DNA of 5,419 bases from Acidimicrobiaceae bacterium (GTDB lineage Bacteria > Actinomycetota > Acidimicrobiia > Acidimicrobiales > Bog-793). The stretch spans positions 1 through 5,419 of the forward strand of contig DAIDIA010000317.1 in NCBI GenBank assembly GCA_027459565.1. Direction: 5' to 3'. The position numbers and the translations under genes are program-made. This document shows positions 1 to 4,936 of this stretch, in pieces (the first letter of the stretch is position 1; each line of letters begins with the position of its first letter). The notes below the pieces were generated by a model. That model was not told where the DNA came from, did not search any database, and saw nothing but the letters and a program-made list of their open reading frames with translations.

Positions 1-137
1 CGGTCGAGTCGCCACTGCGCAGTATCCCGAAGGCGCCCGTCGCAGGTATTGCGACACCTACGACCAAGGTCGGGCGCAACGATCCATGCCCATGTGGGTC
101 GGGACGCAAGTACAAGCTCTGCCACGGCTCGAACTAG
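1..137 (+). CDS. secA: SecA preprotein translocase ATPase, C-terminal end (partial)
   Basis: Only the last 44 codons lie in the window (reading frame begins at base 3, TAG at 135-137). They encode a Pro/Ala/Thr-rich linker followed by a SEC-C zinc-binding motif, CPCGSGRKYKLCHG, with the CxCx8CH ligands encoded at 87, 93, 120 and 123. SecA is the cytoplasmic ATPase that drives secretory proteins through SecYEG; in the family this C-terminal zinc motif follows a flexible linker and contacts SecB and/or ribosomes. The motif and stop codon are seen directly. The assignment to SecA rather than another SEC-C protein rests on the terminal position, the linker and the prfB neighbour, a common actinobacterial arrangement. 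The next gene begins within a few bases of the stop, which suggests co-transcription. Confidence 0.87.
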   Translation, partial: VESPLRSIPKAPVAGIATPTTKVGRNDPCPCGSGRKYKLCHGSN

Positions 138-143
138 TTGCTG

Positions 144-1310
144 ATGGCAGTCTCAGGGCCGATAGGCGGCGCAAACGCCCAAGGAGAGGATCGTCCCGAT
201 CTGACTGTCGTGCTCGACCAGCTCCAGGAGCGCCTTGATGCGGCGTCCAAGTATCTGCGACTCAGCGAGCTCAGAGTCGAGCTGCAAAGGCTCGAGGAAC
301 TCGTCGGGGCTCCCGATCTCTGGAACGACCTCGACAATGCCCGAAAGGTCACGACGGCCTATACGCGCGCCAAAGCGGATGTCGACCTTCTCGATGGCCT
401 CCATCAGCAGATCGAAGATGCTCAGCAGCTCTTTGAAATTGCCAATGGGGAGGGTGAGGAGACGCTTCTCGAATTGCGTGACGGGCTCTATGCCCAGACC
501 GATCAGGTCGGAAAGGCCCTGGACGAGCTCGAGTTGCGCAGCCTGTTCTCCGGTGAATTTGACGGCCGCGATGCCATCGCGGAGATTCATGCAGGCGCGG
601 GTGGGACCGACGCCCAGGACTGGGCGGAGATGATGCTGCGAATGTACCTCCGCTGGGCGGAACGACGGGGTCTGAGTGTCGAGATCGATGAGGTCACCCA
701 AGGAGGAGAGGCTGGAATCTTGTCTGCGACCTTTGTCGTTCGCGGTGAACACGCCTACGGGCTGCTCTCATCCGAGAGGGGGGTGCATCGGCTTGTGCGG
801 ATGTCGCCATTTGATTCGCAACATCGACGCCAGACAAGCTTTGCAAGTTTCGAGGTAACGCCATTCCTCGAGGATCTCGAAGACGTTGTCGATATCGATG
901 AGAAGGATCTTCGCATCGACACCTATCGGTCCTCCGGAGCAGGAGGACAGCACATCAATGTCACCGACTCTGCGGTACGCATTACGCATCTTCCGACGGG
1001 AATCGTGGTGTCATGCCAGAATGAGCGAAGTCAGCTGCAGAACAAGGCAAAGGCAATGCAGGTACTCGCCGCAAAACTTGCGGAACGTCAACGCCTAGAG
1101 CGGAGGGCGGAACTCACCGCGCTCGCTGGACCACAGTCGGATGTGGCTTGGGGGAATCAGATCCGCTCGTATGTCATGGCGCCGTACCAATTGGTGAAAG
1201 ATCTGCGCACCGAACACGAGACGGGAAACGTTGATGCCGTGCTCGATGGAGATCTCGACGAGTTCATGTCCGCATATCTTCGATGGCGACGGACGAATGA
1301 ACCGAGCTAG
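144..1310 (+). CDS. prfB: Peptide chain release factor 2 (RF2)
   Basis: RF2 recognises UAA and UGA in the ribosomal A site and triggers hydrolysis of peptidyl-tRNA. With the ATG at 144 the protein is 388 residues: an N-terminal helical domain, then the SPF tripeptide (about residues 221-223, nt 804-812) that decodes stop codons in RF2, and the catalytic GGQ loop (about residues 267-269, nt 942-950) within SSGAGGQHINVTDSAVR. SPF, rather than RF1's PxT, separates RF2 from RF1. The frame is open throughout, so no programmed +1 frameshift is needed. The start is uncertain. TTG at 138 directly follows the secA stop, ATG at 144 lacks a clear Shine-Dalgarno sequence, and homology to other RF2 proteins begins only around nt 200. 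CTG 201 or GTG 210 would give 369 or 366 residues, close to the usual 365-370. The gene follows secA almost without a gap. Confidence 0.96.
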   Translation: MAVSGPIGGANAQGEDRPDLTVVLDQLQERLDAASKYLRLSELRVELQRLEELVGAPDLWNDLDNARKVTTAYTRAKADVDLLDGLHQQIEDAQQLFEIANGEGEETLLELRDGLYAQTDQVGKALDELELRSLFSGEFDGRDAIAEIHAGAGGTDAQDWAEMMLRMYLRWAERRGLSVEIDEVTQGGEAGILSATFVVRGEHAYGLLSSERGVHRLVRMSPFDSQHRRQTSFASFEVTPFLEDLEDVVDIDEKDLRIDTYRSSGAGGQHINVTDSAVRITHLPTGIVVSCQNERSQLQNKAKAMQVLAAKLAERQRLERRAELTALAGPQSDVAWGNQIRSYVMAPYQLVKDLRTEHETGNVDAVLDGDLDEFMSAYLRWRRTNEPS

Positions 1311-1317
1311 GCAAATT

Positions 1318-1340
1318 TAAGGCTCTGAACTGGAGTTTTA
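1318..1340 (+). terminator. Possible weak terminator hairpin after prfB
   Basis: Bases 1318-1326 can pair with 1332-1340 around a GAACT loop, giving nine pairs of which three are G-U. A run of four T lies in the descending arm and another short T run follows at 1344-1346. The position, 8 nt past the prfB stop, suits a terminator. However, the stem is weak and GC-poor, and the T tract overlaps the stem, so this is only a candidate. Confidence 0.25.
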
Positions 1341-1383
1341 GCGTTTCCCGCGAACCAATACAGGGGATTTTTGCGCTACATTG

Positions 1384-1445
1384 GCGTCCATCATCGGGAG
1401 CCTTGGGGTAGGGTAACACGAGCAAACAGCGCGATGATGAGGCGC
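1384..1445 (+). repeat. Interrupted inverted repeat (13-bp stem, 35-nt loop) upstream of ftsE
   Basis: GCGTCCATCATCG at 1384-1396 is complementary to CGATGATGAGGCGC at 1432-1445: eight perfect inner pairs (CATCATCG/CGATGATG), one bulged A at 1440, then five outer pairs including one G-U. The loop is 1397-1431. It lies in the 214-nt non-coding stretch between prfB and ftsE, which otherwise shows no gene. It could be an RNA structure in a transcript running from prfB into ftsE, a terminator-like element (the AT-rich AAATTTCTT follows at 1450-1458), or a DNA operator. The pairing is directly visible; any role is inference. Confidence 0.5.
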
Positions 1446-1512
1446 TCGTAAATTTCTTCCATTGATCATGTGTGCATTGACACTGCGAGCTTGATCTGCA
1501 AGAGCAAAGGAC

Positions 1513-1521
1513 AGGAAGAGG
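1513..1521 (+). promoter_or_regulatory. Ribosome binding site of ftsE
   Basis: The purine run AGGAAGAGG ends 3 nt before the ATG at 1525; its AGGAAG core is 6 nt away. It fixes the ftsE start and indicates independent translation initiation after the long intergenic gap. Confidence 0.75.
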
Positions 1522-1524
1522 ACA

Positions 1525-2322
1525 ATGATCCGCTTCGATGACGTCACCAAGTCGTACTTGACAGGTATCGACGCGCTTTCCCATGTCTCGTTGGAGATCG
1601 AACGCGGCGAATTCGTCTTCCTCGTCGGAGCATCCGGTTCTGGCAAAACCACTTTTCTGAAGTTGTTGTTGCGCGAGGAGACTCCCGATTCCGGGTCGAT
1701 CTGGGTGGCTGGGCGTGACATTGGTCGACTCGCGCCGGCACGCATTCCCTATCTGAGGCGCAATCTCGGTTGTGTGTTCCAAGATTTCCGACTCCTTCCG
1801 AACAAGACCGTTGCGGAGAACGTCGCGTTTGCCCTCGAGGTGATCGGACGGCCTCGAGGTGTCATCAGAACCCAGGTGACCCAGGTGCTGGACCTGGTTG
1901 GGCTCGGTCAGAAGATGGATCGCAGACCCCATGAGCTGTCGGGTGGCGAACAGCAACGCGTCGCCATTGCCCGCGCATTCGTAAACCGTCCCTTGGTCCT
2001 GCTCGCGGACGAACCTACGGGAAATCTTGACCCTGCAACGAGTTCGGGCATCATGAAATTGCTGGAACGCATCAACAAGACCGGGACAACAGTGCTGATG
2101 GCCACGCACGACGTCGGCATCGTGGACGAGATGCGACGACGCGTCATCCAGCTCGAGCACGGTCATCTGGTCCGAGACCAGGCACGCGGAATTTATGGCG
2201 ACGCGTCCGATACCCAATCTCGCGGCTACTCCTCGATCAGCGTCGGTGCGGTCGCTGGTGACGACGAGGAGCTCGCATCGATGCCTTATCGTCAGACGCG
2301 CGCCAGACGGGGTCGTCGATAG
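1525..2322 (+). CDS. ftsE: FtsE, ATP-binding subunit of the FtsEX cell-division ABC complex
   Basis: This is a 265-residue ABC ATPase with every core motif: Walker A GASGSGKT (35-42), Q-loop glutamine 86 in VFQDFRLL, signature LSGGEQQR (138-145), Walker B LVLLADE (157-163) and the switch histidine 195 in ATHD. The opening MIRFDDVTKSY and the VFQDFRLLPNKTVAENVAF block are typical of FtsE. FtsE sits on the cytoplasmic face, binds FtsX, and its ATP cycle is transmitted through the membrane to control septal peptidoglycan hydrolases. The usual family length is about 220-230; here about 40 extra residues follow the actinobacterial LVRDQARGIYG ending. They contain Ser, Gly and acidic residues and finish in the basic RARRGRR. 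ftsX follows 57 nt downstream. A long antisense reading frame across this gene is a codon-bias shadow. Confidence 0.97.
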   Translation: MIRFDDVTKSYLTGIDALSHVSLEIERGEFVFLVGASGSGKTTFLKLLLREETPDSGSIWVAGRDIGRLAPARIPYLRRNLGCVFQDFRLLPNKTVAENVAFALEVIGRPRGVIRTQVTQVLDLVGLGQKMDRRPHELSGGEQQRVAIARAFVNRPLVLLADEPTGNLDPATSSGIMKLLERINKTGTTVLMATHDVGIVDEMRRRVIQLEHGHLVRDQARGIYGDASDTQSRGYSSISVGAVAGDDEELASMPYRQTRARRGRR

Positions 2323-2362
2323 TGAGCTCGGAGATTCACATGGTGGCCACTGGTGCGACCCG

Positions 2363-2370
2363 AGGAGAGG
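2363..2370 (+). promoter_or_regulatory. Ribosome binding site of ftsX
   Basis: AGGAGAGG lies 9 nt upstream of the GTG at 2380 and supports that non-ATG start. It sits in the 57-nt ftsE-ftsX spacer. Confidence 0.7.
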
Positions 2371-2379
2371 TAGGGAACC

Positions 2380-3261
2380 GTGGCTGTCTCATTTGACTAC
2401 GTCGCGAAGGAGACGGCGGCGAACCTTTGGCGCAACCGGGTCATGGCGCTGGCGGCGGTGCTCACCGTCGCGGTCTCACTCTCGCTGGTAGGGACGGCGC
2501 TGTTGCTACGACAGGTGGTCAACCGGCAGATCTCGCAGTGGTCGAACAATGTGAGCCTTCAGGTGTTCATGAATGCGGATGCGACGCCGCAGCAGCTGAG
2601 TGAGATCCGTGTCTTGATATCCCAAGAGCCCCAGATCACCGGGTGCACCTATCTCAATCACGAGCAATCGTATCTGCAGGCAAAGCAGGTTCTCGCGGGC
2701 GAGCCGACCGCGCTTGAGGCATTGACTCCAGCGATCACTCCTACCGTCTTCCGGTGTCAGCTCCAGAACGCGAGCGATGCTCCCGCCGTTGCAGCGATAT
2801 TCAACGGCGTACCCGGAGTGTTCCAGGGCCATGCGCAGTTCCCCGCGCAGAGTGTCCGGACGATGCAGCGGATCACCAACATCTTGCAGGTGGTCCTGCT
2901 TGCGATTGCAATCGTTCTCCTCATCTCCTCCCTCGTATTGATCCTGAACGCAATTCGAATGGCGATCTTTGCGCGAAGACGTGAGGTGAGCGTCATGAAG
3001 CTTGTCGGCGCAACAAACTGGTTCATCCGCATCCCGTTCATGCTTGAGGGACTCGTGCAGGGCCTGATCGGGGCGATCGTCGCCGCTGGCATTGTGCTCT
3101 TGTCAAACATCGGAGTGAACTATCTCGTTCGCCGTTATCTCTCCTCTTCGACCCTTCCGCTCGGTCAACTGATCTCGACCGAGGTTGTCGTGGTCGTGAT
3201 CGGTGTCGTCGTCGGTGTTGCGGGTTCGACGATCGCTGTCCGTCGGTTTCTTGACGTCTAG
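2380..3261 (+). CDS. ftsX: FtsX, membrane subunit of the FtsEX cell-division ABC complex
   Basis: FtsX is the integral membrane partner of FtsE; its outside loop binds and activates cell-wall hydrolases or their adaptors. The 293-residue protein has the family layout: a short cytoplasmic N-terminus (FDYVAKETAANLWRNR), membrane segment 1 at about 21-43, an extracytoplasmic domain at about 44-165, segment 2 at about 168-190, the conserved cytoplasmic loop RREVSVMKLVGATNWFIR at about 200-217, segment 3 at about 221-245 and segment 4 at about 267-287. The length matches actinobacterial FtsX. The extracytoplasmic domain has two cysteines (C89 and C126) that could form a disulfide. The GTG start is supported by AGGAGAGG upstream and by the conserved N-terminal residues. 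It probably shares a transcript with ftsE; the next gene starts 35 nt after its stop. Confidence 0.95.
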   Translation: MAVSFDYVAKETAANLWRNRVMALAAVLTVAVSLSLVGTALLLRQVVNRQISQWSNNVSLQVFMNADATPQQLSEIRVLISQEPQITGCTYLNHEQSYLQAKQVLAGEPTALEALTPAITPTVFRCQLQNASDAPAVAAIFNGVPGVFQGHAQFPAQSVRTMQRITNILQVVLLAIAIVLLISSLVLILNAIRMAIFARRREVSVMKLVGATNWFIRIPFMLEGLVQGLIGAIVAAGIVLLSNIGVNYLVRRYLSSSTLPLGQLISTEVVVVVIGVVVGVAGSTIAVRRFLDV

Positions 3262-3296
3262 GACAGAGTTCGAAGACCGCCGAAGCTGACTCGATC

Positions 3297-4124
3297 GTGC
3301 AATCGCTTGAACTTATCGATGACTTTGGCGCCGACCATGTTGCGGCAGTCGCGGTAACGCAGTCGGGAGAGGTCGTCGGACTCCACGGCGACGTGGATTT
3401 CCATTTTCCGCTCGCCTCGGTCACCAAGATCCTGACGGCACTGTCGATACTTGTCGCGGTGGAGGAGCTGACCCTCGCATTGCATGATGCGGCGGGTCCC
3501 AATGGATCGACGGTTCGGCACCTTCTGTCGCACGCGTCGGGTCTCAGCCAACATGACCGCAATATCGCGCTCGCCGTCCCAGGGGCCAAGCGCATCTATT
3601 CCAATGCAGGATTTGAGGTGCTTGGCGATCTCCTCGCCGAGCGCTCGGGCATGGGGTTCGAGGAGTATCTGACCAACGGCGTCCTCGTGCCGCTCGCGAT
3701 GGATTCGACGACCTGCGCCGGTTCAGCCGCTGCAGCCGGCGTGTCGACGATTGGAGACGTCGCCAAACTCCTCAAGGAGTTGCTTGAACCGACGCTCATC
3801 TCCTACGCGTTGATGGAGGAGGCGACCTCGGTAGCTTTCCCTGGGCTCGCCGGCGTCGTCCCGGGTTTTGGCCGCCAGGACCCCTGCGACTGGGGTCTTG
3901 GGTTTGAGATCAAGTCATCGAAGTCTCCCCACTGGACGGGCGAGGACAACTCGGAGCGCTCCTTTGGTCACTTTGGCCAGAGCGGGACATTCGTCCTTGT
4001 CGACCCCGACGCGGGGTTTGGTCTGGGATTGCTCAGTGACCGCAGGTTCGGAACGTGGTCGGCGGAGGCTTGGCCGCCGTTCTGCGACGCGGTGTTTCAA
4101 GAGCTGCGACGTCGCACGGTCTGA
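3297..4124 (+). CDS. Serine hydrolase of the beta-lactamase / penicillin-binding-protein fold
   Basis: The 275-residue protein has the three active-site elements of the class C beta-lactamase-related family (COG1680 type): SVTK at 41-44 (nucleophile Ser41, Lys44), the YSN triad at 101-103, and GHFGQSG at 224-230 in the place of the KTG/HxG motif. RHLLSHASGL (74-83) and the C-terminal VDPDAGFGLGLLSDRRFG stretch are also typical. Family members include esterases, D-aminopeptidases, carboxypeptidases and beta-lactamases, so the substrate cannot be read from sequence. No signal peptide or membrane anchor is visible: the N-terminus MQSLELIDDFGADH is acidic and non-hydrophobic, which suggests a cytoplasmic enzyme. 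GTG 3297 is the only start codon between the ftsX stop and the conserved region; its Shine-Dalgarno sequence is poor (GAAG at 3282-3285), so translation may depend on coupling to ftsX. Function in cell-wall metabolism is suggested only by context. Confidence 0.88.
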   Translation: MQSLELIDDFGADHVAAVAVTQSGEVVGLHGDVDFHFPLASVTKILTALSILVAVEELTLALHDAAGPNGSTVRHLLSHASGLSQHDRNIALAVPGAKRIYSNAGFEVLGDLLAERSGMGFEEYLTNGVLVPLAMDSTTCAGSAAAAGVSTIGDVAKLLKELLEPTLISYALMEEATSVAFPGLAGVVPGFGRQDPCDWGLGFEIKSSKSPHWTGEDNSERSFGHFGQSGTFVLVDPDAGFGLGLLSDRRFGTWSAEAWPPFCDAVFQELRRRTV

Positions 4125-4138
4125 ATTTGCGCCTCAAC

Positions 4139-4144
4139 TAGGGT
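4139..4144 (+). promoter_or_regulatory. Possible -10 element upstream of the nucleotidyltransferase gene
   Basis: TAGGGT fits the actinobacterial TANNNT -10 pattern and lies 51 nt before the ATG at 4196, in the only non-coding gap (71 nt) between the hydrolase and the nucleotidyltransferase genes. No convincing -35 is placed 16-18 nt upstream. The short inverted repeat TGCGC/GCGCA (4128-4132 and 4148-4152) flanks it. The identical TAGGGTA occurs at 1409-1415 before ftsE. Weak candidate. Confidence 0.2.
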
Positions 4145-4184
4145 AGTGCGCATGCCAAAGCTCAAGATCTCCGTCCGTTCAGCC

Positions 4185-4189
4185 AGGAG
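4185..4189 (+). promoter_or_regulatory. Ribosome binding site of the nucleotidyltransferase gene
   Basis: AGGAG lies 6 nt before the ATG at 4196, near-ideal spacing. It decides the start in favour of 4196, where the family N-terminus MKGVLLAGGTGSRL begins. Confidence 0.8.
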
Positions 4190-4195
4190 TGCCTC

Positions 4196-4936
4196 ATGAA
4201 GGGGGTTCTCCTCGCCGGTGGCACCGGGAGCCGGCTCTATCCACTGACCCGGATCACCAACAAGCATCTGCTTCCGATCAACGACCGTCCGATGATTTCC
4301 TATGGAATCGAGGCGCTCGTCAAGGCGGGAATCAGCGAGATCATGGTGGTGACGGGCGGAACCCATGCGGGGGAGTTCCTGCGCCTGTTGTCCAACGGGG
4401 ATGACCACGACGTCGACCTCCTCTGCTATGCGTACCAGGATCGTCCCGGAGGCATCGCTGAGGCACTGGGATTGACCGAGCGATTCGTTGGAGACGACCG
4501 CGTGCTCGTCATGCTCGCGGACAACATCTTCGGCAAGACGATAAAGCCGACCGTTGAGGCGTTCATGGAGCAGCCCAAGGGTGCGAGGATCGTGCTCTCG
4601 CATGTCGAGGAGCCGTCGCACCTTCGTCACCTTGGCGTTCCCGAGCTTCGTGATGGGAAGGTGGTGGGTATTGTTGAGAAGCCCGAGAATCCCCCTTCGA
4701 GCTATTGCGTTACCGGCGCATACTGCTATGACCCGACGGTATATTCGGTGATCTCCAATCTCGTGCCATCTGGACGCGGTGAGCTCGAGATCACCGATGT
4801 CAACAACTACTACGTTGAAGCCGAGATGATGGAGTACGACGTGCTCGGGGGCTTCTGGGGAGACGCGGGGGAGTCCATTGATGCCTATTACGAGGTCAAT
4901 GACCACGTAAGGCACCACGGAGCGAACCTCAGCTAG
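4196..4936 (+). CDS. Glucose-1-phosphate thymidylyltransferase-like sugar nucleotidyltransferase (short form)
   Basis: This enzyme class joins a nucleoside triphosphate to a sugar 1-phosphate, typically dTTP plus glucose 1-phosphate to dTDP-glucose, feeding rhamnose and other deoxysugar pathways. The 246 residues begin directly with the nucleotide-binding signature LLAGGTGSRLYPLT (5-18), followed by NKHLLPINDRPMI (22-34, Lys23 conserved), YQDRPGGIAEAL (80-91), LADNIF (107-112, with metal-binding Asp109), EKP (161-163), GELEITDVN (195-203) and WGDAG (221-225). The length fits the roughly 240-residue short forms rather than classical RmlA of about 290, because the C-terminal allosteric helices are missing. 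Small departures from classical RmlA are LADN for LGDN and RHLGV for the usual RFGV/RYGV. Base and sugar specificity are not certain from sequence. Its own good Shine-Dalgarno and a 71-nt gap leave open whether it belongs to the ftsEX transcript. Its TAG overlaps the stop of the opposing gene. Confidence 0.9.
   Translation: MKGVLLAGGTGSRLYPLTRITNKHLLPINDRPMISYGIEALVKAGISEIMVVTGGTHAGEFLRLLSNGDDHDVDLLCYAYQDRPGGIAEALGLTERFVGDDRVLVMLADNIFGKTIKPTVEAFMEQPKGARIVLSHVEEPSHLRHLGVPELRDGKVVGIVEKPENPPSSYCVTGAYCYDPTVYSVISNLVPSGRGELEITDVNNYYVEAEMMEYDVLGGFWGDAGESIDAYYEVNDHVRHHGANLS

Noticed and set aside
226..238. AGGAG-CG-CCT-TGA as a programmed frameshift site in prfB
   Set aside because: The TGA is in the correct -1 relative frame and the Shine-Dalgarno-like spacing is close, but that upstream frame has no ATG, GTG or TTG start from 134 on, and RF2-like sequence already runs upstream in the main frame.
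153..752. 199-codon minus-strand open frame opposite prfB
   Set aside because: It is complementary to conserved RF2 coding sequence and has no independent support.
1477..1482. TTGACA as a -35 box for ftsE
   Set aside because: The hexamer is perfect, but at 16-19 nt downstream there are only CAAGAG, AAGAGC, AGAGCA or GAGCAA, none resembling a -10, and a start site there would leave almost no leader before the Shine-Dalgarno.
1264..2217. 317-codon minus-strand open frame opposite ftsE and its leader
   Set aside because: It lies antisense to a gene with complete ABC motifs, shows no recognisable domain, and has the Cys/His/Arg-rich composition expected of a complementary-strand shadow.
4106..4115. 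GCGACGTCGC palindrome near the end of the hydrolase gene as an operator
   Set aside because: It lies in coding sequence, has no spacer or partner site, and such GC palindromes are expected by chance in this composition.
4097..4918. 273-codon minus-strand open frame opposite the nucleotidyltransferase gene
   Set aside because: The plus-strand product matches the nucleotidyltransferase family from end to end with a good ribosome binding site; the antisense frame is a codon-bias mirror without family motifs.
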